DNA from: Leishmania donovani
Lineage: Eukaryota > Euglenozoa > Kinetoplastea > Trypanosomatida > Trypanosomatidae
Direction: 5' to 3'
Assembly: GCF_000227135.1 (NCBI RefSeq)
Contig: NC_018237.1
Location: 251,618-315,617, forward strand
Length of the DNA: 64,000 bases
Shown: positions 42,000 to 52,022 of the stretch, one piece after another
How positions within the stretch are numbered: position 1 is the first letter of the stretch
Layout of the letters: every line of letters begins with the position of its first letter
Translations under genes and position numbers: made by a program
The notes under the pieces: generated by a model
Seen by the model: the letters and a program-made list of their open reading frames with translations, nothing else
What the model was told of the DNA's origin: nothing
The model's database searches: none

Positions 42000-43840
42000 C
42001 GGAAAAATGCACCTCTAATATGAAGGACATTGTAGAAGGAGGCCGGCAAGAGAGAGAATGTGGAAAGAACACATGGTGGAACACAGGTTCATTTAGTTCC
42101 CTTCAAAGGCTCGTTTTCACAGATTCAGATGATTCTTTTTTCTGATAGAGTTCTGACAGCGCTGGAAGTGGCTAGTATCGGTTTAATAGGCCCCTTTGCT
42201 TAATGTGTATGTTCTGTTTCGCGCTGCCTCCTCGATGAGTCAAGGTGTAACATGAAGGTGTCCAAGATGTGTCACCGACAGAAAAAAGCATGCGTCGAAA
42301 AAGTTGCTTGGTGCAAAGCAAAGCGAGAAGTTGCGAACACAGTGGAAACCCGCCATTTTTCTGCTCCTGAGACACTTGCAAGATGGAGTGGCTGGCACAC
42401 CAGTGTCATTCTTGTGTTTGCTATGCGGAGCGAAAGACTACGCCACTGGCTCATGGACCATGAAACAATGTTTTTGAGAACGCTTCTCGGGGCGTTTCCT
42501 CGCCACTTCCCCCCCCCGCTCGGCGCCGCCCCTTGACATCCGAGCCCTCTTCGCGATAATCATTCGCCTCTGCTTTTGACTGTTTATGCGCCCCTGCATG
42601 CTTTCCCACATAATCCCTCTTTCTCTCCCCGACAATCTTCAGAGCGCTGATCAGGCACTCGCCTCTTGACGTCCATATCTATGAAATGCTCTGCAGAGAC
42701 GCAAAATATCACGTTTCCTCTTTCACCCAAGGCCATCAAGAGGATAAAAAAATAAAGCGTCCAAATGCACCGCTTCTCAAGCTACACCCTCCACTGCCTT
42801 TTTCTTCTGGGTACTCTCCGTAAGCTGCGCATCATAAGCCCGAAGGCAAACAGCCCCCAGGGCCGGAACGACCGCCACGAAGACCCCGCCGCCACCATCA
42901 GCCCCAACCACAAAGCACGACCCCCCGGCGAGTAATCGAAAACCCGAAAAAACGCATAAGCATACAAGGCACCTGAAGCAGCAGAAATTCCCGTTCTCGA
43001 AGTCCAAGTGGATCATGACCGAAGCAGCAACACAGCACCAAGCCCCCCGCACAGCCGCTGTGCGCTTTCGGCCAAAACCACACCCTGCGCAATTTTCCCC
43101 GCCCCGAACACTACCCCTATGTAATGGCCTTTTGTGCGTCCAGAAAGTGTCGGCAAGGGGGTCGAAAGGCGGTTGATTTATTTCATCCTCAGCGCCCTCT
43201 TTTCTTTCCGCGACAGACTTTGACGGGGTAATTCCACATGGGTCCGGCGACTTTGGTTTGTGAGAGTTGACATTTGATTGACGTTTTGAAAGCGGCACCA
43301 AGCACCAACCCAGAATCCCCATCCAGAACGTCCTATTGAATGCACAAAAAGCGTGTATGCGCAATAGAAAGCTCGCGTTGGCATGCTTCTTTTCCTTCAT
43401 AATGCTCTTTTTTGACCCTGAGTGCTTTGATCAGGTTTTTCTGCCTTCGAAGCAAAATATCAAACTGGCTCAAACACGGCGCTTTTAAGCGCACAAAGAT
43501 TGATAACTTGCGCCATCTGTTTACCAAGCGGTTGCGAGAAGTCAAACAAAACAGTGAGCAACAGATGCGTTTTCACACCGCGAAAAGATTGCAGCGCACG
43601 AGGTAGCGCAGGGATCAGCGGACCCCCTCCGGTGTAGAAAACCCGTGCGCTGCAGAGACCGCCTGTCGCGACAGCCTGGCATGCAAAGGTGAAAGAGCCT
43701 GTCCCCCTCTCTCAAACATCATCTTTTACAAAAAATTGAGACATACAGAAAACTGAAAACGCCATGGTCGTTTATAAAGCCAAGGCTTTTTTTTTCGCCA
43801 CGCGTCGCCGCTGTTAAGCACCAATTCGCGCACCCTTTTT
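42000..43840. other. Gene-free block, left part: moderately AT-rich
   Basis: No convincing gene was found in 1.8 kb. Local frames on both strands (for example 42777-43400 on the minus strand) are Cys/Phe/Gly-rich and lack any family resemblance. The sequence lacks the CA/TG microsatellites and long pyrimidine tracts typical of intergenic DNA in this window. It forms the left shoulder of the compositionally odd block described next. Confidence 0.6.
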
Positions 43841-46800
43841 TTTCAACACGCCGCCCCGTCACGACGCATCCGGCATATGCGCACGCATAAACTGAATCGA
43901 CCCACCTCTGGGAGAAGTACTCTGAAACTAAATCGTCTAGAGAAAACCATTTGCCGCATAATCGGGCTATTCCCCCAACGCGCCCCACCGGCTCTTCTGC
44001 GCCACCCCCCGGATAGGTGGTGGGCGGTTGTTTCCGCGCAGGTCCCGGTGGCCCGTGCGGTTCTTGGTGCTTTTGGCCCAGGCTCAGGTCCCCCACCCAG
44101 CGCGGCGGAGGGAGGCGCACGCCCCGCAAGCGTCAAAAGGGTTCAGCTAGGCTGTCGGTTGATTGTGGAAAGCCTCCTTAGCGACCCTTTGCCAGATCCG
44201 CGTGCCATATTTATTCTTTAGCTGCCCGACGGAAGGGCATGCCAGAACGCGCCCCGCAGCCTTGTCACCCCGCAGCCTGCAAGGCGCCATGGCGCCGCCC
44301 GGGGTTCTTTCGGCGAGCTTTTGGCAGCCTTTGTGTCATCAGTTGACCTGCATGAATCTATGGGCTGCCGAGCATTTTGCAAATGCGTGCGTTTTGGCCG
44401 GCTGGGGGGGGGGTCTTTTCATGCCCCGCCCACCATCGCCGTTCGCCTTTTTTCTCCCGAATGCAAAAACCATGTTGGCTTCGCGCGGAGGCGCGCGTAG
44501 GGACGCAGGCCGGCCGTGTTCTTCCGTCTTTTCGGGGGTGGCGTGGGGCGCCCCGCCATTTTTCCGGCGCGCCCGCCGCGGCAGGAAGGGCCAGCCAGGG
44601 GGGGGGGGCGGCCCGCGGACACGCGCCCGCCCCCACACGCAAAGTTTTGAGGCGGGCGATGGGCGCCGGTGCGGAAAGGCCGCGCGGTTTGGGGTGGGGG
44701 GGGGGGTGGAACCAAAGAAGCGCGCGGCGCGCGGGGTCATTTGGCTAAACGGCGTGGCCGTCGGGCTTTCAGAAACCCGAAAACCAGGCGTTTCATGCCA
44801 AGCGCCCTTGTGGAAACGAGGCGCGGGGGCGGGGTCACAACATAGCTGAAGCAGCGGTGCGCAAGACATCATTCGCGCCACTTTTTGTTGCCGTGAGGTG
44901 CCTGTGCTTTCTGGAATTAAAAGAGCGGGGGGGGTTTTGCGCGGGGTTGGCGGGCGGGAGGTGTGGCGGCGCCACCCTGCAGACCCAGGGCCGCCGCGCA
45001 AACCCACCCCGCGAAAGCACGGGGCCGGCGCCGGGAGCCAAGAGGAAAAAGACGCCCACAACACCACACAACACGCCTGCTTTTCCGCGCCGTCGTCGGT
45101 GACGTTATTCTTACAGAAAGCCGGTGGCCTGCACGGATCCCCCTTGCCCGGCGCGGCCGCGACATGCAGCGGGGCCGCGCCCACACCCCACAGCAATTTT
45201 ATTTCGCCACCGCCACACCGCATCGCGGCCGGACCTCGTGATCTCCTTCTGCCGTGCTGTTTCTTTGCCGCAAGTTTTAGGTTCATGCAAAGCCCGGGAT
45301 CCGCTGCATTTGCTGATTTTTCTTAGCCCTGGGGGTGCACCAAAGCCCGCCAGCGGCCCTGTATTGTGGGACCCGCGCGCCTTTGCTTTCGCGCATGGAA
45401 GGCGCTGCGGTCGCAGACCCGCTTTCAGACCAAGGCCCAGCGCGTTTGCGGATCGCTTTTGCGAAAAAAAAATGATCTGGTCGCGCTTTTTGGAGGGGCC
45501 GCGGGGCGTTGTGCGCAAAAAAAGGCCGCCGCCGCGGGCCGCTGGCGCACCCCCGGCGCCAAGGCGCCTCGCCTCTTTAACATATCCCCGCGCGGCGCGC
45601 AAAAGAGGCGGCCACCCGCCCCAAAAGCCGAAGGCAAAGCCCCCCACGACAAGACCCAAAGGAAGAACAAGCCGCCCGCTTTGGCTTTTACCAGGAAGCA
45701 AGACGATAACTTGCTCCTTTTTTGCGGATCAGCGCCGCCCCCCTTTTGGGATCATACCCCCCCTTAGGCGCCTTCCGAAGGCGCCCTCTTCAAAAGCTGC
45801 CGCCGGCTCTCTTGCTTCCCCCCTCGCTTCTTACCTGCCAGGCGCTTCGATCATAGCGGGTGCTCCAGGACTTGGTGGTGGTGGTGGTGGGGGGCGCTGG
45901 CCAGTTTTTCGCGGCGCGCCGTGCCCGGCGCAGATGTTTAGCCGAGAACCTTTTTGTTGCGGGGGCGGTGGGGCTGCCCGTGCGTCTTGGAAATGGGTGT
46001 GGCTGGTGGCGTGCTGGGGTTTGTTTCTTTCATGGCTTTGTTTCTTGCCGGTATATGCTTATCCGCGATTTTCTTGTGTGCCAGCTGCTTCTTCCCCGGT
46101 CGTCCCCATCTTTATTGCATTTTTCATTGGCTTTTCTGTTGGGGGGCCTTTTTTCCTTTCTGGTGCTGTCTTCCGCCGGCCTGTTTTCTGTTTCTTTCTG
46201 CGTTTTCCGCGATCCTCTCCCAACGGATGGGTGCGGCTGCCGTCTCTTCCGTGTGCGGGCGCGGTGTGCTTCTATTCTGCGCCGTCCCGTCTCCTTTCCT
46301 TGTCGGCATCGTTTTATTCCCTGGGCGCATTTTCTTTGACGAGGGCGAACGGCGCGCGCGCGCCGCGCTTTTTGTAAAACGTCGGCTTCGTTGGCCTCTT
46401 GTTATCCTGGTTTTGTCGCGCTTAACAAAACATTTTATTTCTCGCTTTGGCCCGCTTTGTCGCCGTCGGGTGGCCCCCTCTTGCCTGAATGCTTTCCCTT
46501 TGCTGCTTGCGCGCCTTTCTGTCATTTTTTCTGCGGGTGTTTTGTGTCGGCGCGTTTCTCTGTGTGTGTGTTTTCTCTCCGCGTTCCTGTGGCGGCTGCT
46601 TCCGCCATGCTGTCCGGCAGCCTTTTTGTTTTCGGGCCTTGTGCTTTGCGCCCGGTTCGCTCTTATCGGCCCTGGTGTTTTCCCTTCCTTCTTGTCTTTC
46701 CTTTGCGCCTTCGGCGGGGGGCGCCGGCCGCCTTTTCGTTTTCCTTCGGCGGGGGGGGTGGGGGGCATCGCTGTGGGGTCTTCGCGCCATGCTTGTATTC

Positions 46801-47108
46801 ACCAGTGCCCTTTCCCACCGCCATGTTGCGCTTTCTCTTGCTTGGGTGCCTCTCGTTTGTTCTTTCAGTCTCTTCATCGCCGCGTGGTCCGCCAAGCCGG
46901 TTCTCTGTCTTTTGTGTCCTCTTCGGTGCTGGGCGCTTCCGCGTGTGCGTTGTGTTGGCGTTTTGTTGCGTGGTCGTCTCGTTGCCCCTTGTGTATGCGG
47001 GTTGGGGGGTTTTCCTTGCCTGGGTGCGTGCTTTTCGGTGCGCCGCCTCTTCCTTGGTGTGCGTTTGCTTTCCCCAACGCCAGGTTGGTATGCGTGCGCG
47101 CGTTGAAA

Positions 47109-47116
47109 NNNNNNNN
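47109..47116. other. Assembly gap (8 N)
   Basis: A short run of eight N within the GC-rich block. Confidence 0.99.
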
Positions 47117-47736
47117 GGGAGCGTCTGCGGGCGTTTTGCCCTTACCAATGCCAGGCCGCAAGAGGGGCGGGCGGCAAGACATGAAAACGCCCGGTGCCGC
47201 GCGCCACTGGGCTTGGTTGCTGGGCTGGCGGGGTGCAGGCTGTGCGTTTGGCGGCTGTGATCGTGTGCCTTTCGGCTTGGGTTGCGGCGGGCGTCGGTGC
47301 CCCGGCATCGCCCCCGTCGGCGCAACCCGCCCGGCCCCCACCCCTTTTAGCCTAACCCCTGCCTCTTCCGAAGGGGCACTCTAAACGGGGCGGTGGCGGC
47401 GGATTTTCGTTTCGACTCGCAGGATGGCGGCGGCAGGGTTTCTGCTGCGCTTTCTGGCCTGCGGTTGGCTTCGCGCTGGGAATGTTGCGTGGCCCGTTTG
47501 CCCGCTGCCAAGGTGGCGCCGAATAAAAAGCCGCCCCGCTTTTCTGGCGCGGGTCTCTGGCATGCGGTCTGTTTTTTTGGCTTGTCGTGGTTTTGGGCAT
47601 GTGGGGGTTGTTTCGCCTGGTCGGCTTGGCTGCTGCTTCGTGGTTCCCCCCTTTCCGTGTCTCGTGTAGGTTGGCGCCCGCTTGGTGGCGGTGGCGTCGT
47701 TGCTTCGGTTTCTGTTTGCGGTTCGGTTGCCGGCTA

Positions 47737-48027
47737 GGTCCGCGTGCGGTGGGGCGGGCCTTTTCGGGCGGCGGGGGGGGGCGGGCGCGGTGGCCGGGGT
47801 CGTTAGGGGGTTGGGGGCGGTGGCCACGGGCGNNNNNNNNNNNNNNNNNNNNNNNNNNNNNNNNNNNNNNNNNNNNNNNNNNNNNNNNNNNNNNNNNNNN
47901 NNNNNNNNNNNNNNNNNNNNNNNNNNNNNNNGGTCCGCGTGCGGTGGGGCGGGCCTTTTCGGGCGGCGGGGGGGGGCGGGCGCGGTGGCCGGGGTCGTTA
48001 GGGGGTTGGGGGCGGTGGCCACGGGCG
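47737..48027. repeat. 96-bp exact duplication flanking a 99-N gap
   Basis: Bases 47737-47832 recur without difference at 47932-48027 on the other side of 99 N (47833-47931). As at 13161-13541, this looks like two overlapping contig ends that were scaffolded instead of merged. The repeated sequence is very G-rich and includes TTAGGGGGTTGGGGG. Confidence 0.85.
47833..47931. other. Assembly gap (99 N)
   Basis: A fixed-length gap between two identical 96-bp flanks. The real gap may not exist. Confidence 0.99.
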
Positions 48028-48029
48028 CC

Positions 48030-48350
48030 GTCTCGCCACCGCCGCCAAGGTCGACGGAGGGGCCGCCGCCGACGCCAACCGCCCCGGTGAAGGGGGTGAT
48101 GCGCTCGTCGTTCGAGAGCCCCTCAACGACCGCCGCGACCCTCGCAACACCATCGTGTCGAGCAAGAGGCGCTGTGTACGTGGATCATTCTTCAGGCTCG
48201 CCGTGCCATGGTGGGGGGCAAAGGCGTCGACCAGCTGCTCCCTGTGGCCCTCATCATGCAGACTCACGCCGAGCTTGCTGATCTTGCCGGGAACAGCCTC
48301 GCCGCCGCCACGTCCTTCATGGCCGCTTCTACACAAATGGCGCGGTGTCG
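48030..48350 (-). pseudogene. Protein-coding remnant downstream of endonuclease G, family not recognised
   Basis: The minus strand reads protein-like sequence in two frames. First comes GKISKLGVSLHDEGHREQLV followed by a segment ending in RLLLDTMVLR (about 48310-48150). After a frame change near 48150 it continues with VVEGLSNDERITPFTGAVG and a Gly-rich stretch down to about 48035. Neither start nor end is preserved, and the fragment runs straight into the GC-rich block. It may be a truncated gene whose other part was lost or separated. I do not recognise the protein. Confidence 0.4.
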
Positions 48351-48700
48351 GAGACGTGGTACGAGGATTACAGGTCACGGTCGCGAGAGGGACGAGAGGG
48401 GGAAGGGGGTCAGATTTGAAAGTGGAGGCTCGAGCGCGAGAGCGGGAGGTTCATTGCGTGTCCGAGAAAGAGGATCGTGCAGCGATGTCGCCGAGAAAAA
48501 AAAAATATATATTTTCCTCTCTTCCGCTTTTAATGTGCGGGCGTCTGCCGCCATGCGTGAGCCAAATTCCATCGCACCTTGCTCTTCAACACTGGGGTTG
48601 GCTTGTGTGTCGAGGTGTAGCGAGGTGCTTTCCGTTCGATACGCACACAAGTGATGGCGTTGTGCTGCTCCAGTGAACAGCAACGAGGGCAACCCCAACC
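48351..48700. other. Endonuclease G 3' flank
   Basis: About 350 bases of probable 3' untranslated sequence of the endonuclease G gene, with an A/T-rich run at about 48495-48515. The normal purine-rich plus-strand character of the minus-strand cluster resumes here. Confidence 0.6.
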
Positions 48701-50224
48701 TCAGCGTCGCTCTGCCTGGTCGATCAGCCCCACAGCCGCCGCGACAAGCTCCTCCATGCGGTTCTGGAACTCGTGCACGACGGCCTCGTCAAGCTTCCCG
48801 CCCGCCGCGGAGGCCTGCAGGGCCGCGTAGGTCTGCCGCAGCTGAGGCACGCTGTCGGCAGCCCGCAGCTGGGCCACCTGCCGATACCGCTGGAAGAGCG
48901 CGGACGGCCGTGCGTCGCACTTGTGCGTCTTGCAGAGGTCAGGCAAGCGCGTCGCGTCCATGCCTGGAAAAAACTGAAGCCCCGTGATACGCTGCAGTCG
49001 CTCGATCGGCACCTGGTACGCGGTGAGGGGCAGCTCCTCTATGATTGGCCCGTTGGGCATCATGAACGCCGCCACCGAGTGTGACCGGCCGCCGTTCTCC
49101 TCCGCCAGAAACACCTTGAACAGATGGCTCGGCACAGCGACGGGGGTGCCACGCGCGGGGTGACCGGTGAGCTCGTACGTCATCATCAGCTTCACTGGAG
49201 CTGCGCTCTTCCACGGCGCCGCGTTCGCGTCCGCTGAGGACAGCGGCGCATGGACTTCGGTGCCGTCCGAACGGTGCTCCACACGCATGAGTCGGGGGAC
49301 GAACGCGGGGCCGGTCACGACGTACAGCTTGCCACTGCTACCCGCGTCTTCCGCCTTGGCGGTATTCCCTGCTGGTGGGCTGTCGCCGCGTTGCCGGACA
49401 CGGCCAGGCTGCTGCTGCTGCAGCCCGACGCTTACCTCCTTGCTCAGCTTGCGCGTCAGGCCCTCCAGCCGCAGCCAATCCACCGCGTTCAGCGTCATGT
49501 CCTGCGGCACGATGTTCGCGTTCATGTTGAAGGTCGCATCCATCTCCGCCTGCGAGGCCTTGTGCAACTGCGCGGCGGCGAGGTGGCCGCGACTCATGCC
49601 GCGTGACGTGTAGCTGTTGGGTCCGACGCGGAAGGCCGCGGGGACGGTGTCGTCGGCGTAGAAGTTGCTGCGGTTGCGCGAGACGTCGCCACCACCGCGG
49701 CTGCCGTCGCTCCCCTCGTCGTCTGCAGCCTGCGCGGCGTCGTCGTCTCTGTTAGCGGCGGCGGCTGCCGGGGAGGAGGGTCGGCGCCCGGAGTGCAGCT
49801 TGCGGTAGTCAACCACCTCCATCACCCAGTTTGGGATGCGGCGCTCGTAGTTGAGGCTGGCGAGGTAGCCGCCGTAGCAGCGCACCTCGGCAGTGGACGG
49901 CAGCCCGTGCGCCGCTGCCTCGTTGCACTGCTGCAAGAAGTCGGCGGTGAGCGTGGAGGCCTGGGCGGGTGGCGTGTGAGGCGGCAGCACGACAGGAAAC
50001 GCCAGCGCGGCATCACCTCTCACAGATCCCTGGCTGCTGCTGTCGCTGCCTGCGCTCACGATTGACGGTGTAGCGTTGGCAGTCGTGACGAGAGAGCGGC
50101 CAGGCTGCACCACAAGCTGTGTGCGCTTGCTTGCCTGCGTGCTGTAGGCCCAGTAGGCGGTGACGCCGAAGAGAGCAAGAGAGGCGGCGCCGAGAAGCCG
50201 GGCGATCGCCGCACTGGCACTCAT
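48701..50224 (-). CDS. EndoG: Mitochondrial endonuclease G (DNA/RNA non-specific endonuclease family)
   Basis: Endonuclease G is a beta-beta-alpha-metal nuclease of mitochondria that can move to the nucleus during parasite death. The 507-residue protein has an N-terminal hydrophobic segment (ARLLGAASLALFGVTAYWAY), fitting an inner-membrane anchor. The catalytic motif is SRGHLAAA with S211 and H214. Most family members have DRGH, and as I recall trypanosomatid enzymes carry Ser in that place. The metal-binding Asn segment FNMNANIVPQ follows, then WLRLE. A long Ser/Asp/Gly-rich insertion (about residues 140-195) and another with Gln/Pro/Ala (about 255-290) make it larger than animal enzymes. 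The start at 50224 is preferred over the in-frame ATG at 50251 because the segment MSASAAIARLL begins the signal, though both are possible. Confidence 0.93.
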   Translation of the reverse strand: MSASAAIARLLGAASLALFGVTAYWAYSTQASKRTQLVVQPGRSLVTTANATPSIVSAGSDSSSQGSVRGDAALAFPVVLPPHTPPAQASTLTADFLQQCNEAAAHGLPSTAEVRCYGGYLASLNYERRIPNWVMEVVDYRKLHSGRRPSSPAAAAANRDDDAAQAADDEGSDGSRGGGDVSRNRSNFYADDTVPAAFRVGPNSYTSRGMSRGHLAAAQLHKASQAEMDATFNMNANIVPQDMTLNAVDWLRLEGLTRKLSKEVSVGLQQQQPGRVRQRGDSPPAGNTAKAEDAGSSGKLYVVTGPAFVPRLMRVEHRSDGTEVHAPLSSADANAAPWKSAAPVKLMMTYELTGHPARGTPVAVPSHLFKVFLAEENGGRSHSVAAFMMPNGPIIEELPLTAYQVPIERLQRITGLQFFPGMDATRLPDLCKTHKCDARPSALFQRYRQVAQLRAADSVPQLRQTYAALQASAAGGKLDEAVVHEFQNRMEELVAAAVGLIDQAERR

Positions 50225-52022
50225 GCGCTCCCGATGAATCGTTTCGCGCAACGGACAGGGAGCGACACTGCGAGAGACTCTCTTACAGATCCGACTTGCT
50301 TGACGATAAGGGTGCTGTTGACACGGTGTGCGTGCGGTCGCCGCCGCACCCTGTTGGAACGTGCAAGAGAGAAGCAGGCGCCGAGGGCGAAGACCAGAAA
50401 GACAACGAAGAGTAACTTCGTAACAGCATCAGAGAGAGAGAAACAACGGTGGCGTGCGTGCGTGTGCACACCGCTCTGTGTGTGTGTGTGTGCTTGTGCC
50501 AGCTGAGGCTTCTTTCCGCCAGTTATGTCTACGGCGACGCCTGCGGGCAGAGACGGATCACTGACACAGCCACCGACATAGACGCACAGCCATTTCGAAG
50601 AGTCAGGGGGATGCCGTAGGTATTCTGGAGGGGGCTGCGACATGCATATGCACCTACACACAGAGCCTCCTGATGGTCAAGACACACACACACACACACA
50701 CACACACAACATGGCAAAACAAGGCAGCAGCGGTGCAGTGCCGCTCTTCATCCGTCTTTGGCTCGGTTCTTGCACTGTCGTGCCTCGACGCCCCGTCTAG
50801 GGTCAAACACGTTTTTGTTTCGTTGTTTCTTTAAGCTCTCCAGTGCGCAAAACACGCGATCAGCACACCCCGACAACTACGCAGAGCGGCGATGATGGTG
50901 TTGCTGATGACCATGATGGTGAGAACAACCCAGCTCACATAAAAGGGGTCCGATGAGAAGAGAACACCCACCACGAAGAAGAGCGGCGGGGCAGCGTCAA
51001 CCCTCCCCCCTCCCCCCGCCACCACTAACACAGACGAAAAGAAGACGAGCTGCAAGCTGACGAGATACATGCACACAAACAGAGCGAGCGAGCGAGCGAG
51101 CGAGGCAGGGATGGAGGCACACAAACATACGCACAGACGTGCAGCCCATACGGAGGGGACTTCTGATTTCCCTGCTTGTTTCTCGTCGTACGACATTCTC
51201 CCCTTGAAAAAGCACGACATACACACACACACACACGTACAGGAAAGCAGCAACAACACAGGATAACAATGACGGGTTTGGCGGGATTTGGGGTGGGGGT
51301 GGGGGTGTGTGAAGGGAAGACACCAACGGAGGAGGAGATGTAGCAAAGAAAGCAAAACACGAAAATACTGAAGGCAACGATGCCCGTACTTGAGGGAGAG
51401 GGATGCATGTGCGCATGTGCTTGCGTCTGTGTCTACGCAGATGTAGGCTTCGACCGACGTAGAAAGGCTTCGTGCCTCCACACTGTGATGTTCACACACA
51501 CACACACACACGTACCCCCCTCCCCCCAACACACACATATATGTATACACATACACGCACACTTCTTGTGCCATACATGTCACTGGTTCATCACACGCCT
51601 CGCCCTCTCCATCGAAGCAGCATATACCCTTTTTCTAGCAGCAGTAGCTTCGCGTGCTGCACACAACCGCGTCTACGAGGGCGACGAGAAAGATGCATAC
51701 ACAGAAGTTGAGTGAGAGAGCGAGAGAGAGAGAGAGACCAAAGGATTGGCGACAGCTAAAACGCGCCCGCACGCGTGCAGATGAGGTCGCTCTCAATGAC
51801 GAAGATACTCTAAGAAACCATCGCAGAAAGACACACAGAGCGAAGAACGAAAAGAGAGACATCAAGCAGGAGATGCACGTATCCGCCACACACACACACA
51901 CACACGCGAAGTCGCACCTTTATCAGTGAATGGTATCGTGCTCATCGCGAGTTCCTTCTACGGAGCCATTCTCTCCAGGGAGGGGGCGAGGGGCGAGGCT
52001 TCTTTTTTTTTTTTGTTCTTGC
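50225..52022. other. Intergenic region with several simple repeats
   Basis: Simple repeats include an AC run at about 50683-50708, a GAGC tetranucleotide array at about 51081-51104, AC runs at about 51222-51237 and 51493-51511, a GA run at about 51716-51738, and an AC run at about 51890-51905. Apart from a doubtful 79-codon frame listed separately I see no gene. Confidence 0.6.
50831..51070 (-). CDS. Possible small two-helix membrane protein, 79 aa (doubtful)
   Basis: This ATG-initiated frame encodes two hydrophobic helices separated by a Gly/Arg/Asp linker, the second being FYVSWVVLTIMVISNTIIAA, with a basic end containing LRSCR. Unlike the Cys/Val repeats translated from microsatellites just upstream, this part looks like a real membrane protein. 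No family was recognised and no clear acceptor AG lies close to the ATG. It may equally be untranslated sequence. Confidence 0.3.
   Translation of the reverse strand: MYLVSLQLVFFSSVLVVAGGGGRVDAAPPLFFVVGVLFSSDPFYVSWVVLTIMVISNTIIAALRSCRGVLIACFAHWRA

Larger units (their letters stand above)
43841..48027. other. Gene-free block, right part: extreme GC content, plus-strand T skew and G runs
   Basis: Base composition changes sharply. Long G runs occur at 44405-44413, 44600-44609, 44695-44706 and 47767-47777. Between about 45.9 and 47.1 kb A nearly disappears from the plus strand: 46021-46080 has 31 T against 5 A, and 46621-46680 has 26 T against 1 A. Because stop codons need A, all six frames stay open for hundreds of codons, and the translations look random (Cys, Phe, Leu, Arg, Pro). 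Two gaps interrupt the block. No transposase, reverse transcriptase or recombinase motif was seen. Confidence 0.7.

Noticed and set aside
45954..47384. 476-codon plus-strand open frame and several overlapping long frames in the GC-rich block
   Set aside because: All frames are open at once because A is nearly absent, and the translations are Cys/Phe/Leu/Arg-rich with no domain.
43841..48027. Retrotransposon or TATE-type element
   Set aside because: No reverse transcriptase, endonuclease or tyrosine recombinase motif and no terminal repeats could be seen, so an insertion remains only one of several explanations.
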